Below are positions 6,616 to 17,395 of a stretch of DNA of 46,016 bases, one piece after another. The notes below the pieces were generated by a model. That model had not been told where the DNA came from, did no database searches, and saw only the letters and a program-made list of their open reading frames with translations. The stretch spans positions 1 to 46,016 of IMG/VR virus record IMGVR_UViG_3300024520_000129. One strand, given 5' to 3'. A program made the translations under genes and the position numbers. How positions within the stretch are numbered: position 1 is the first letter of the stretch; each line of letters opens with the position of its first letter. The stretch is from a virus.

Positions 6616-9600
6616 TGGGCAACCCGAACGTTGAACAGGGAACCACCCCAGAGGGTGGCGCACGCAGCACCAACACTCCTGAAGGTCAGATACAGGCCAT
6701 AACGGAAGCGTTGAAAGTTGTCCATGATGGCATCCCTGAACCTGAACTCGAATCAGACTTTGATCCTCTCAACCTCCGTCAGGGTGTCAAGATCGACAGC
6801 AGTGGCCACGAGTATTTCGATGGCCAGTTCAGCCATTCGTTTGAGCAGCAGGCACGTCCCTACTACCTGCAGCAGGGGAAGATACCAGCCTTTGATCTCC
6901 CTAGTCAGAACTTCCCTCCCGTTGTCAGTCAACACTTGTACAATGAGGAGCTTAGCGACCAGTACCTCTCAGCCCTCGACGACTTGGAAGCTGATGGGCT
7001 AGTCCCTGACTATCAGGGTCTGAACGACGTACGTTTCGCCACTCACCTGGACCTCCTCGCTATGAATACGGGTGTGAGCACAGCTAACCGTGAGGTGTGG
7101 GAGGCTAACCATGCGCTTTGGGAGGACCGTACTGCTGAACTGGAAGCGTTCAATCAGGAGGTTCTCAAGAACCGTGCACGCCTAGAGAAGAACCAAGTAT
7201 ACCTTAGTTTCGTGCGTGATTTCGAACCCCTCCTCGGGCCAGAGTACATGGATGCTATCACTGCTAGCTTTGCTCGCAACAACGACGAACAAGGCATAGG
7301 TGAGGTGTTCTCCTGGGCTGCCATTCAGATCATGGAGGACCCTGACATGTTGAAGACTGATGAGGGTAAGGCACGCTTCGCCTTCTCTGTCATCTCAGCT
7401 TCGGGGCGTTCCTCACAGAAGTATCAGATCAAGACAGGGCAGCTAGAACCCGACCCCCCACCTGGACTGTGGGATGTGGTCAAGAAGTCAGCAGGCTCAG
7501 CCCTTGGCGTGGCTGATTTATTTCTATTTGAGGAACTGATCCCAGGTTCAGGTTTTAATATTAAGGGTGGTGGCGTGTTCGAAGGTCCCCTCACTGCCCT
7601 CGGTTACCTTGGTGGCACACCAGGCACAGAGCAGTTGTTCCAGGGTCTCGGTACCCTGTGGGCACCTATCGACGAGCACGTCACTAAGCCCTTCCGTGAG
7701 GGTATCAGCCATTCGTTCGCCCGTGGGTCCTTCTTCGGGTGGGAACCGTGGGGTATGGAGATGAACCCGTACCGTGCGTACCTCACACCAGGACGCAACT
7801 TAGCTCTTACGCTAAACATGGACCCTGGTACTCGTGCGTTCGATAACTTCTCAGGGGCCATAGACCTCTCCACTTACATTGTCGCTGATCCCGTGTTCGT
7901 GCTGGCACCTGCTGCGAAGGCGTGGTCTGCTGCTGCACGCATCCCACTCGAAGCTGGTACTGCTGCAGCTAGGAACGCTCTTATCAACAAGGCCATCGTC
8001 CCCTACTTTGGGAAGAGCATCCTGCCCACAGGGTGGACAGGGATGAAGGGTCCCCTGACCAGGGCGTTCTACGTGAGGTTCGCTAAGACTGCTGAGGAAC
8101 TGTCTCACACCAAGAGGGCCACTGCCCTGTTCACTGACATCTTGCAGCACGCTCAGCGTGGCAAGATCGAAGACCTGACCACCAAGTACAGGCAACTCAT
8201 CGACTCCCCTAACCTGGTCAACGCATTCGAGCAGGCTGAGAGCCTGGAGGACGTACGTCAGATGTGGGTGTCAGCGCTCACTGGTGAGAACATGGGTCCT
8301 AGGGGTGAGGAGCTACTGAGGGCACGTGCGAACCATAACGAGGCTGCTGCAGCAGCAGCTACTAAGCAGGCATTGGAGAACGGTACCCTCGGTGCGCTGG
8401 ATGTTGATGGTGTACGGTACGGTCAGACCAAGTTCGATGGCCTCACAGGCCTGGTCGATAACGGTGACGGTACGTACGCAGCTAAGGCTTTGAACGGTGA
8501 CGGTGGCGACGTGCTCGTCTGGAACGCACCTGCTACCATGGCACGCACCGATACGCTTCGTAAACTGAGGGCTGCTATCGGTGGTGAGCGTGTACCTCCT
8601 GGTGTGCGTAAGCTACTGGACGCTGCCGAGAAGAAGGTAAAGGGCGCTCAGGTGTCAGACATTTGGGCTAGCATGCATGGGAATGCTCAGAACCGTGTGC
8701 TTGAGTGGATGGCTGGTCATGGGATCGACTACCTCCAGTTCGGTCCTACTCGTATCGTGACCCCACGTGGGCGCACGAAGCTGACCCGTGCTATTGATAA
8801 GGTCACTGACGGGAAAGAAGCTGTCCTCGGGGGCGTGGACGATGCGTACCGTAAAGCCGATGATGCGCTCCGTCGAGTGGGTGCTGACCCTGATGAACTG
8901 TCGTGGATCATTAGCCTCCCCAAGCCCGTGAAGAAACTCCCCGACCTCATCAAGTTCCTTCCAAAGACCACACGTCAGGGCGTGCGTGCACGTCAAGCTA
9001 AGTTCACACGTCAAGCTGAGAACTTCCCCCAAGGTGTGTCCCTCCATGACACCAAGCTGGGGGTCAAACAGATAGGTGACATCGGGCGCAGGTTAGGCTT
9101 GGAACCCGACGAGATTGGTAGACTGCAACGTGAGTACCGTACCTCTGCTACCTCAGGTAGGTTCGAGGCTGTGCGTAGCGTACGTGCCCAGATGGTGGAC
9201 TCGATACGTCATTGGCGCATGAAGCATGGTATAGGTGGACTGTACGTAGACGAGGGTGAAGGCTTGTACGGTAAGTTCCCTGACGGTTCCTCAATCGCAC
9301 GAGGCGAATCGAAGACTCGTGTCGGGGTGATGGTGAACCTCCCATTCGAACCGACGCAGCTAGCTGCCGAGATTCCCTTCTTCCGTCCTGACTTCTACAC
9401 TGAACTGGATCGCCTCCGTCGAGCACGCTTCCTAAGCAGGCTCCCCTTCGGGTCCAAGATCGTGGAGGGCTTTGGGTTCACCAAGTTTGGTGCTGCTAAG
9501 AAGAATCGTGCTAAGCTGGTAGCTCGGTGGCAGAACATGATTGAGAATCGCACGGGCCTGGACCTGTCAGGGTTCGAACAAGACGACATCTACAACATGG

Positions 9601-12600
9601 CGTACGCTAGTGTGGTGCGTGCAGGGAACGAGACAGTGGATGGTATGGGTATCATCTCTCGTGCTGCTGCTGCCACCTCCAGGTGGCATAGCCTGATCCA
9701 TAAGCAGTTCAGCATTCAGGCGTTGTCCTTGCGTGCTAGCTCGTGGATGCAGAAGGTCGCTCTCCTTGAGGAGCCTATTCGTGCTGCGATCGCTGGTATC
9801 CCCAGCTTGTTCAGCAACCCTGTGGGTGCTGTGCGTGACATCTTCGATGGTCACTTCGTACGTGTGGTCCAACACAACGCTGACCTGATTCCCGAGATCG
9901 CCATTCAGGCACGTGACACGGTGCGTGCTGCAGTGTATAGGCGAGTAGATGATGTCACCCCGTCAGCGCTGCTGGATGCAGCGATCGACGAGATGGGTGA
10001 CCTTGGCCCCCTCGGTAAGCTCAAGAGGGGCAAGCAGGCTATGGTCGAGGAGGATGTGATCAGAGCCTTGGACGAGGAGGTAGCGCAGGCTCTCACTGAC
10101 GCTGACTTCACGGTAGGTGGTAGGGTCACGAGCTTCACTGACGACGTGGACCGTGTGGTACGTGCTGTCGATAGGGTCAGGAACCAACGTGCCTCCCGTA
10201 TCTTCATTGACGAGAACGGTGTCAACACCATGGGCTTGGAAGACATCCTGAACATCGGCTACGCTGACGTAGCAGGGGACGTGGCCCACTCCATTTACAA
10301 CCGTACGATCTTCGATACGTTCACTGACAGAGTAGACACGACCCGAGGGTACGTAGCTATGGGTAAGAGTGGGGTTGCCCTGAACAACTGGTCCCTCGCT
10401 AAAGGCAGTGACCTGGTGCGTGAGGCAAACGACCCGTACTTCAGGATCGCAGTTAAGCAGATGCTTGATAACCAGAGGAAACTCAGGCCCGAGAACATCC
10501 GTTCAATCCTTGCTAGGTCTCAGTGGCGTAAGATGAGAGACACGATCAAGAGGGTCGCTGATAGCACAGATGGCATCAACCCCCTGAACGACGTGGAGTT
10601 GGCTACCTGGTACTTCACTGAGTTCATGCCTGACGTGGTAGACTCGAAGCTGCGTGGCTTCTGGATTGACGAAGCGACAGGTGAGGTGGACCATGCGCTC
10701 CGTACCCAGGTGCTCCAAGGTGTCATGGATAGGCAGATCAAGGTAGGCAACGTGAAGATACCGTTGCACGCTGCTGATGAGCAGGCCACGGTCAACAGAC
10801 TCCGTGACCACGTGCAAGCTGGCTACGATGAGGGGAAGCAGTGGACCTACATGGACCAGTCAGTGGTGGGCAACATCGCCCCCGCTAGGGGCTGGTCACC
10901 TGGTGCGAACAAACCCAATTGGGGTGTGTATGACGCTGTGCGTGGAGTGCAGGACTTCGTGAACACACCCTTGCATAAGGTCATTGAGATCGCTGGTGCC
11001 CGTGCCACGCAGAACATCACTCGTCAGCCTGGGTGGCGTCGAGTGTACGGTGACTACCGTGCCCACTACGAGAACCTCGGTTGGGGTGCTGACAAAGCTG
11101 ACGCTGCTGCACGTATGCAGGCTACGAAGACGATCAACACGCTCATGTACAATGCGCAGGAGATGAGCAACTGGCGTCACACGTTCAACAACATCGTACC
11201 GTTCGGTGCAGCCATGGTCGAGGTGATGGAGGTGTGGATGAAGAACCTGCCACGTGACAACGTGGGAGGGGGAGGCCTCACAGGATGGGCTGTAGGCTCC
11301 GTAGCCCTGCAACGCAAGTACCAGTACGCCATACAAGGTTTAGAGGCGTTAGGATTGATTAGGCGCGATCCAGAGACAGGCCAGGCCATAGTGTCGTTCG
11401 ATTCGGAGGGGACTTGGGCCTCGAAGGGACTGAACGCTGTGTTTGGGGCACCTCAGCGCCTCGTACGGACGATCGCTAGCATCGCTGACGTGGATATCGA
11501 ACCGTACCAGCGTATCGAGTTCCTCCTCGGTACCCCATTCCAACCCATCAACCCTGACCAGAACGGACTGATGTCCGTGTCCTCGTTCGCTATTGGTGTG
11601 AACCCCGTACAGTCGTGGGCTGCGAACACCATGTTCGCCAACCAGTTCGGACAGTTCAGGTCCGAAGAGTTCGAGGGTGGCAGCATCGCTGACCTCGCTG
11701 AGTCCATGGACATAGAGCTACAAGACTTCATCCCTCAGTTCCTCGCTGTCCCTGAGAACAGGCAGGCACTGATCGACGCTGGTAAGGACCCACGTGACTT
11801 CAATGATCTCGCTAACGCTGAGGACGAGGCGACCCTCGCCCTCCTCACCAAGGCACTCGACGAGTCAGTGGTCCTCCCCAAGGGCACGTACTTCAAGCCG
11901 AACTCGGGTGCCTTCTACGAGTTTGCCCATGATTACATCTTCCCGTACGGTGCACCTGCTTCCTTCTCGGAAGCGATCGGGTCGTTCCAACCAGGCGCTT
12001 GGCAGCACATGCTGCGTAGCTTGGAGATGTCCATATTCACAGACGAAGACGGTGTGGGGCAGGCACCCATACAAGACTGGTTCATGGGGCCAGTGTCAGC
12101 TTACCGTACGAACGATGCCATCATCGAGGGACTGATGATGGGCAACATCGCTCATGGGACCGTGGACAAGTTCATGGAACTACAAAACCAGGCGAGCTTC
12201 ATCCGAGGTAAGGCTCTCACTGAGGGCTTGGCTTACATGGAGGCTGGTGACGGTAGCGCTGATAGGTTCAGGTGGGAAGAGGATGTGACCCCTGAAGAGT
12301 TCGAGCAGCAGGTCGAGTGGCAGATACTGTTGGAGGGTGACGATGACACGATCGGGTTGAGCGAACAGATCGCTAACCTGGAAGAGTCAGCGTTCATGTA
12401 CGCCACGAACTACGCTATCGCTAGTGGGTTCTCCCGTGGTCTCACCATGTTCGGGCTGCCTATCAGCCCTCAGGTGTACACGGAGAGCGAGCTTGAGGTA
12501 CAGAAGTTCTGGGGTACGAAGGAGTTGGGTGACCAGATATTCCAGGGGCATGGCCCTGAAGCGTACGCTCGGTGGCTTGCCCTGGTAGGTGAGGGTGGCA

Positions 12601-14171
12601 TAGCTAAGTTCGCACCTGTGCTCCGTGACTTCCTCACACCTCAGTCATGGGAGCCTGGTGACTCACCGAACGAAGCGTGGGGTTTGGCTCCAAGCTCAGA
12701 TGTGAAGCGTAACTTCCTGGCGCAGCCAGGGAACGCTGACCTCCACCTGTACCTCACCCCCTCGAAGGTGTACCCGACAGGGTACGTGCCCACTGAGACA
12801 ATCGAGGAGTTCTTCCAAGAGGTGGAGCGTGGTGGCGTCGAGTTCGCTGACCCGAGAGTGTTCCTCATGCGTGCGTACACGAGTGCACTGTCGTTTGAGC
12901 AGGGCGCAGAGCGCACGACCTTCTTCCAGAAGGGTGGGAACGATCCTGTGACCTACGCTCTGGAACATTGGGACGAGTACATGACCATGATCACCACACA
13001 AATGAACGCTCGTGACTACCTGGACTTCGTGGACGCTGAAGTGTTCGACGGTGTGTACAATGAGGCACGTCAGACAGCGAAGGAGAGCGTGAAGAAAGAC
13101 GCTCACGAGGTGGTCCGTGAGCAGCAACAGTCGCAACGTAAACGTAACCTCAAGACCATAGGCCAACTGATCAACGATATCGACGGGTACGGGTTAGACC
13201 CTGAGGACGCTGCTGAGATGCGCTCAGCTTTGTTCGGGTTGCAGAACATCATCCAAGACCTCGCTGATGTGGGCGCCAGCCAAGACCAGTTCTTCTCCAG
13301 GTCCCCTGAGGAGAAGGCATTGGACACGTGGTTCGATGCGATCCTGAACCCTCACTCGAACAACCTGACAGCCCTCTACGAGATCGCAGGTAAGGCTGAC
13401 ACCAAGTATGAGCGTAGCCTAGCGTACGACAACATCAGGTTCTACGAGAACACCATGTTCAAGACCAGTCCCCTCATCGACGGTAGGCCCGTCCCGAACC
13501 CGTATGCGTTCCGTCTCAGTCGCCTCGTGTCCGAGGCTAAAGAGAACGGGGTCCATGGGTCCAGGTTAGAAAGCGCAGCAGTACGTCAGCTAGCGCTCAA
13601 GCCCTCATGGTTGAGTCGTTCAGACGTGGAAGTGTTGAAGGCTTACGTGGACCTGAACGGGGGTGACGGTAGGGTACTTCTAGAGTACATGCCCGATGGG
13701 GATGAAGAGTGGGCTGACTACAACGTGTTCAACAGTGTGTCGAACCGTATCGAGGCACTGCGCATCGAGGGAGCCATCTCTGATAGTGAAGCAACGAAGG
13801 CCAAGAACGCATTAGAAGAGGAGTTCCACACGAACTTGAGAACAGTGAACAGGGGAGCAGAGGTAGACTTCCAAGACCTGACCCCAGCGATGATGCTGAA
13901 CGAGTTCGGCACCCTCCACTCCACACTGATAGCCCCCACGGATTGGGCGCAGAACTTCATAGCTGAGTCGCAAGCCATGCGAGACGCAGGCATCTCAGGG
14001 ATTGATGACCTGTGGCGCACAGAGTATTGGCCAGCCATACGAGGGTACCTCGACAACAACCCTGTCGCTAACCAAGAGTTCAAGAGGATCGGTGGGATCA
14101 TGTTCAAAGAGTCGAACGATCGGTTGACGATCGCAAGACGGTTCTTCCTAGGGAAGTTTGGTAAGGAGTAA
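6615..14171 (+). CDS. Giant internal virion / DNA-ejection protein (2518 aa)
   Basis: A single uninterrupted frame fills one sixth of the genome. The sequence is mostly helical and Ala/Asp/Arg-rich, with no signal peptide. Around residues 1500-1550 there is a segment with FNNIVPFGAAMVEVMEVW, resembling the 'FPFG' regions of large internal virion proteins in marine podoviruses. A hydrophobic stretch also occurs near 415-440. Residues around 600-730 have a different, beta-containing character ending in GIDYLQFGPTRIVTP. I see no lysozyme, protease or RNA polymerase active site I would defend. By size, position and coupling to two other large virion genes, it most likely sits in the head and is ejected with the DNA. 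Confidence 0.7.
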   Translation: MGNPNVEQGTTPEGGARSTNTPEGQIQAITEALKVVHDGIPEPELESDFDPLNLRQGVKIDSSGHEYFDGQFSHSFEQQARPYYLQQGKIPAFDLPSQNFPPVVSQHLYNEELSDQYLSALDDLEADGLVPDYQGLNDVRFATHLDLLAMNTGVSTANREVWEANHALWEDRTAELEAFNQEVLKNRARLEKNQVYLSFVRDFEPLLGPEYMDAITASFARNNDEQGIGEVFSWAAIQIMEDPDMLKTDEGKARFAFSVISASGRSSQKYQIKTGQLEPDPPPGLWDVVKKSAGSALGVADLFLFEELIPGSGFNIKGGGVFEGPLTALGYLGGTPGTEQLFQGLGTLWAPIDEHVTKPFREGISHSFARGSFFGWEPWGMEMNPYRAYLTPGRNLALTLNMDPGTRAFDNFSGAIDLSTYIVADPVFVLAPAAKAWSAAARIPLEAGTAAARNALINKAIVPYFGKSILPTGWTGMKGPLTRAFYVRFAKTAEELSHTKRATALFTDILQHAQRGKIEDLTTKYRQLIDSPNLVNAFEQAESLEDVRQMWVSALTGENMGPRGEELLRARANHNEAAAAAATKQALENGTLGALDVDGVRYGQTKFDGLTGLVDNGDGTYAAKALNGDGGDVLVWNAPATMARTDTLRKLRAAIGGERVPPGVRKLLDAAEKKVKGAQVSDIWASMHGNAQNRVLEWMAGHGIDYLQFGPTRIVTPRGRTKLTRAIDKVTDGKEAVLGGVDDAYRKADDALRRVGADPDELSWIISLPKPVKKLPDLIKFLPKTTRQGVRARQAKFTRQAENFPQGVSLHDTKLGVKQIGDIGRRLGLEPDEIGRLQREYRTSATSGRFEAVRSVRAQMVDSIRHWRMKHGIGGLYVDEGEGLYGKFPDGSSIARGESKTRVGVMVNLPFEPTQLAAEIPFFRPDFYTELDRLRRARFLSRLPFGSKIVEGFGFTKFGAAKKNRAKLVARWQNMIENRTGLDLSGFEQDDIYNMAYASVVRAGNETVDGMGIISRAAAATSRWHSLIHKQFSIQALSLRASSWMQKVALLEEPIRAAIAGIPSLFSNPVGAVRDIFDGHFVRVVQHNADLIPEIAIQARDTVRAAVYRRVDDVTPSALLDAAIDEMGDLGPLGKLKRGKQAMVEEDVIRALDEEVAQALTDADFTVGGRVTSFTDDVDRVVRAVDRVRNQRASRIFIDENGVNTMGLEDILNIGYADVAGDVAHSIYNRTIFDTFTDRVDTTRGYVAMGKSGVALNNWSLAKGSDLVREANDPYFRIAVKQMLDNQRKLRPENIRSILARSQWRKMRDTIKRVADSTDGINPLNDVELATWYFTEFMPDVVDSKLRGFWIDEATGEVDHALRTQVLQGVMDRQIKVGNVKIPLHAADEQATVNRLRDHVQAGYDEGKQWTYMDQSVVGNIAPARGWSPGANKPNWGVYDAVRGVQDFVNTPLHKVIEIAGARATQNITRQPGWRRVYGDYRAHYENLGWGADKADAAARMQATKTINTLMYNAQEMSNWRHTFNNIVPFGAAMVEVMEVWMKNLPRDNVGGGGLTGWAVGSVALQRKYQYAIQGLEALGLIRRDPETGQAIVSFDSEGTWASKGLNAVFGAPQRLVRTIASIADVDIEPYQRIEFLLGTPFQPINPDQNGLMSVSSFAIGVNPVQSWAANTMFANQFGQFRSEEFEGGSIADLAESMDIELQDFIPQFLAVPENRQALIDAGKDPRDFNDLANAEDEATLALLTKALDESVVLPKGTYFKPNSGAFYEFAHDYIFPYGAPASFSEAIGSFQPGAWQHMLRSLEMSIFTDEDGVGQAPIQDWFMGPVSAYRTNDAIIEGLMMGNIAHGTVDKFMELQNQASFIRGKALTEGLAYMEAGDGSADRFRWEEDVTPEEFEQQVEWQILLEGDDDTIGLSEQIANLEESAFMYATNYAIASGFSRGLTMFGLPISPQVYTESELEVQKFWGTKELGDQIFQGHGPEAYARWLALVGEGGIAKFAPVLRDFLTPQSWEPGDSPNEAWGLAPSSDVKRNFLAQPGNADLHLYLTPSKVYPTGYVPTETIEEFFQEVERGGVEFADPRVFLMRAYTSALSFEQGAERTTFFQKGGNDPVTYALEHWDEYMTMITTQMNARDYLDFVDAEVFDGVYNEARQTAKESVKKDAHEVVREQQQSQRKRNLKTIGQLINDIDGYGLDPEDAAEMRSALFGLQNIIQDLADVGASQDQFFSRSPEEKALDTWFDAILNPHSNNLTALYEIAGKADTKYERSLAYDNIRFYENTMFKTSPLIDGRPVPNPYAFRLSRLVSEAKENGVHGSRLESAAVRQLALKPSWLSRSDVEVLKAYVDLNGGDGRVLLEYMPDGDEEWADYNVFNSVSNRIEALRIEGAISDSEATKAKNALEEEFHTNLRTVNRGAEVDFQDLTPAMMLNEFGTLHSTLIAPTDWAQNFIAESQAMRDAGISGIDDLWRTEYWPAIRGYLDNNPVANQEFKRIGGIMFKESNDRLTIARRFFLGKFGKE

Positions 14172-15334
14172 TGGCAAGTACAGCACTCAAAGTAGAAGGC
14201 CTGGGCGACGCTGGCGCAGACCAGGGGAGCGAGTGGCGCACAGTTAACGGTATCCGTATCATGGTCCCCGTCGATGCGACCACACGTGAGGCCATCATCA
14301 TCATGCAGCAACGTATGGCGCAAGGCGCCAACGTGGCTACGGGTAGCTTCGGTTCGCCCACCATCCCACGTGGAACCAACACTAGCATCGGTGACCTCCT
14401 CGAAGAGGAGCTAGCTACGATCGTCCCACGGAACCTGACCCCTATTCCAGGGATGAACGAAGACCTAGTCAGGCAGGCTACCAGCATCTTCGTGAACGAG
14501 GCTACGCAGATACTGATACGTGACCTGGACGCTCCCAACCCTGCTGACCGTCCGTCCTCCTTCGAGTTCGCTGGTATCGTCATGGACTTGGAGCAGCGCC
14601 TCGTGGGCGCTGGCGTGAGGAACGATGGGATCGCAGCCCAGATCGAATCTATCCTATCGCTCAACCATCTCCGTGACCTAGCTGAACAACAAGGCCTCAC
14701 CATCTCAGATATCAAGGCACGCTCATTCGACTCACCCATCATCAGGAACCGTGCCACACGTATCCTGTGGGACCAGGCAGGGATTCTCACCATTGGTGGG
14801 ATCAAAGCTGACGACGTATTGGAAGAGTACCAGAGACAACTTGAGGAGCAGCTACGACGCTCACGGGTGGGTGGTGCTGTTGGTCCCAAGTATGTGCGCC
14901 CAGACGACGACCTGGTACGTGATTGGGTACGTGGTAGGCTACGCATCACCGTAGGCGACGTAGCTGAGGAACGAGTGGACTGGCTCACTGACGTGTTCTT
15001 CGCCACTGACCGTAAGAACTTCGACAACCCTGAACAGGAGTTCGACCCCCGTCAGGCTGTGAAGGAGAACATTCGCAGACAAGCTGACTACATAGAGATT
15101 CATGCCAACCGTGCTGAGGACATCGACGAAGACGGGTGGCTCCCACAGTTCGTAGCTTCCCAAGCCCAGCAGGGACTGGACCCCTCAGTGGCCCTCATAC
15201 GTGGCAAGGACTTGGCGACCATCGGAGCCACAGGTAGCGCTGACTTGTTCCAAGCGCAGCGTCTCGGACGCAGCGACTCATTCATCGAGCGAGCTTCGGC
15301 TGTCAATAGTGTGATCGGAAGTGTGCTGAGATAA
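14171..15334 (+). CDS. Putative internal virion protein
   Basis: This 387-residue, largely helical protein contains charged helices such as DDVLEEYQRQLEEQLRRSR and VKENIRRQADYIEIHANRAEDI, and no recognised domain. It overlaps the giant gene's stop and the next gene's start by TAATGG at both ends, so the three are translated as a unit. A role in the internal core or ejection complex is inferred from this context. Confidence 0.6.
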   Translation: MASTALKVEGLGDAGADQGSEWRTVNGIRIMVPVDATTREAIIIMQQRMAQGANVATGSFGSPTIPRGTNTSIGDLLEEELATIVPRNLTPIPGMNEDLVRQATSIFVNEATQILIRDLDAPNPADRPSSFEFAGIVMDLEQRLVGAGVRNDGIAAQIESILSLNHLRDLAEQQGLTISDIKARSFDSPIIRNRATRILWDQAGILTIGGIKADDVLEEYQRQLEEQLRRSRVGGAVGPKYVRPDDDLVRDWVRGRLRITVGDVAEERVDWLTDVFFATDRKNFDNPEQEFDPRQAVKENIRRQADYIEIHANRAEDIDEDGWLPQFVASQAQQGLDPSVALIRGKDLATIGATGSADLFQAQRLGRSDSFIERASAVNSVIGSVLR

Positions 15335-16983
15335 TGGCAACTGCACTCGCACAGCAACTGTTCCCAGACGAGCCACTCACCCAGCAGTACGCTGACCAGG
15401 TGATCGAGGTCCTACGTCAGGCTGGGTTAGACCCCTTCATCCCTCTTACAATCGAGAACATCGGTGCCCTCATCCAGACGTTCGACCATGGGAGTACGGA
15501 CCAGCAGTTCGATCTCATGCAGCAGGCGATCCTGTTCCACTTCACGTACGAGCACACTATCCAGGCGCTCCGAGAATCCGACAAGGTAGGGGAGATAGCG
15601 AACCCGAACGCTGTTGACGAGATCAACGCAGTCACGGGTGGCATAGATGGTGGCTTCACATTCGCTCTCCCCGACCCTGGTACCACGCCAGGGATCGGTG
15701 ACACTGACCCAGGTACAGTGGAGGGACGTGACCAGGATGGGAACATCATCAGGTCCACTGGTATCCTCGGTGGTGGCACGCTCACCAGGGTCCAGCGTGC
15801 AGGCAGAGAAGACCTGTACTTCCAAGTGTATCGTGTCCCCAACTCGAACCAGTTCGTGTACTACCAGTTCGATCCGATCGACGTGCGTGGCGCTGAGGAT
15901 GAGAACGGGAATCCCATCGGTGATGGTATCCCCGACCAGATCGCTGAAACATTCGGTGGTCTCCTCCCCACCGTAGTCGTGTTCACTGAGGACCAGTTCG
16001 CTGCCCGTGACAACGTAGACATGTTCTTCGCTGGTGAAGCTGTGGACGTAGCAGGGATCACAGGCAACTTCACTCAGTTGTGGTACGAGGAGCAACGTCA
16101 AGCCCTGAACGCTGCTGGTATCACAGACCCAGGTCTCCAAGGGCGCCTCCTCTCCGACCCTGAGTACGCTAACCTGGTCACTCGTGCTAGCCTCCCAGGT
16201 GCAGTGATCACCCCTGAGCAGCTTCGTGCTGAACTGCGAGGCATGGCAGTGTACCAGGAGATTTACCCTGGGATCAACTTCTTCTTGGACCGTGGTGATG
16301 AGAACCCTGAGGCTGCGTGGCGCACGTACCAGTCGAACGTTGAACCCCTACTCCGTGAGCTAGGCTTCGCACCCGACGAGGACGGTACGTTCCGTACTAC
16401 CATCGTTGACCTTCTCGACTCACGTGTGAGCGCTGAGGAACTACGAGAGTTCACACCCACGTTGAAACGTATCCAACAGAACCCTGACCTTAAGCCCCTC
16501 ATGGACGAGTGGGCACAACGTGAGCTAGGTAGGGCACTGGACTTCAACGAGTTCATCGACGTGCTCGAAGGGACCACAGACCCTGAACTGAACAGGGTCG
16601 TGGAAGCAGCCACCCTAGCGTTCGCTGCTGAACGGGCTGGTCTCAACGTCTCAGTCGAGGACATCCGAGGGATCGCTGACGCAGTGGACCTCACACCTGA
16701 GGCTGCGTTGCGAGCATTCACTGACGCTGACAAGGCGCTCCTCGCCATAGGCGAAACGGAGCTAGCTGGGTTCGGCGCCCAACGAGGAGACTTCCTCGAC
16801 GTAGCAGTAGGTAGGGCACCACGTTCAGGTCTCTCCCGTGCTGCTGTACTCAATTTGCAGGATAAGCTAGCGACCGAACGGGGACTCTCAGATGATCCTC
16901 GTGCTGGCTTTTTCCTAGGTTTCTCTCGGAGTGGGCAGCCACAGAGGCAGGGTCTCGGCCCTCTCGCTCTTGAGGGTGGGTAA
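15334..16983 (+). CDS. Putative internal virion protein
   Basis: This 549-residue protein has a helical N-terminus and a Gly/Asp-rich central part (about 95-215, including GGIDGGFTFALPDPGTTPGIG and calcium-loop-like DENGNPIGDGIPD). A long helical C-terminal half follows (ELREFTPTLKRIQQNPDLKPLMDEWAQRELGRAL). No catalytic motif is seen. It is the third member of the large coupled virion set before the capsid genes. Confidence 0.6.
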   Translation: MATALAQQLFPDEPLTQQYADQVIEVLRQAGLDPFIPLTIENIGALIQTFDHGSTDQQFDLMQQAILFHFTYEHTIQALRESDKVGEIANPNAVDEINAVTGGIDGGFTFALPDPGTTPGIGDTDPGTVEGRDQDGNIIRSTGILGGGTLTRVQRAGREDLYFQVYRVPNSNQFVYYQFDPIDVRGAEDENGNPIGDGIPDQIAETFGGLLPTVVVFTEDQFAARDNVDMFFAGEAVDVAGITGNFTQLWYEEQRQALNAAGITDPGLQGRLLSDPEYANLVTRASLPGAVITPEQLRAELRGMAVYQEIYPGINFFLDRGDENPEAAWRTYQSNVEPLLRELGFAPDEDGTFRTTIVDLLDSRVSAEELREFTPTLKRIQQNPDLKPLMDEWAQRELGRALDFNEFIDVLEGTTDPELNRVVEAATLAFAAERAGLNVSVEDIRGIADAVDLTPEAALRAFTDADKALLAIGETELAGFGAQRGDFLDVAVGRAPRSGLSRAAVLNLQDKLATERGLSDDPRAGFFLGFSRSGQPQRQGLGPLALEGG

Positions 16984-17011
16984 CTTCCCAGAAAGGTAGG
17001 GTGATATATAT

Positions 17012-17380
17012 ATGGCGAACCTAACTACAAGTCTGGCTTACCAGTCAGGTATCCCTAACGAGCACATTGATGCTATCAATGCTGCCATCGACGAGATCAA
17101 CCTTTCTGGTGGTGATGCGATGGGTGATAAGGTGCCTTCGGGAACCTCGAACGTCGCTTCGATCAAGGTTGGTACCGTAACGTGCACTGCAGCTAAGCTG
17201 ACTGAATCAGCTACTGCTGGGTTTCTGATTACGGGCATCGTGTTCTCACAAGCAGTGGAAGTATCCACAGCAGGTGCGAGCTTCGTAGCGTCCACTGCTG
17301 ATGCGACAGCGACCACTGTCACATTCACACGTGGAACCTCGGCTGCTGCCGATACCATCCACTACGTCTTCTACGGTTAG
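17012..17380 (+). CDS. Small beta-rich virion protein
   Basis: This 122-residue protein is rich in Ala/Thr/Ser/Val. Its C-terminal beta domain (SIKVGTVTCTAAKLTESATAGFLITGIVFSQ..., ATATTVTFTRGTSAAADTIHYVF) resembles in style the proteins at 19032 and 28020. A capsid decoration or cement role is likely from its position before the scaffold and capsid genes. ATG 17012 is preceded by GGTAGGGTGAT and an unusual run of alternating TA. Confidence 0.5.
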   Translation: MANLTTSLAYQSGIPNEHIDAINAAIDEINLSGGDAMGDKVPSGTSNVASIKVGTVTCTAAKLTESATAGFLITGIVFSQAVEVSTAGASFVASTADATATTVTFTRGTSAAADTIHYVFYG

Positions 17381-17395
17381 AAGAAAGGAGTACCC

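Noticed and set aside
6615-14171. Virion RNA polymerase of the N4 type in the giant protein
   Set aside because: A TKTINTLMY stretch vaguely recalls polymerase motif B, and an HD pair occurs later. Spacing is wrong, and no motif A or T/DxxGR element could be placed.
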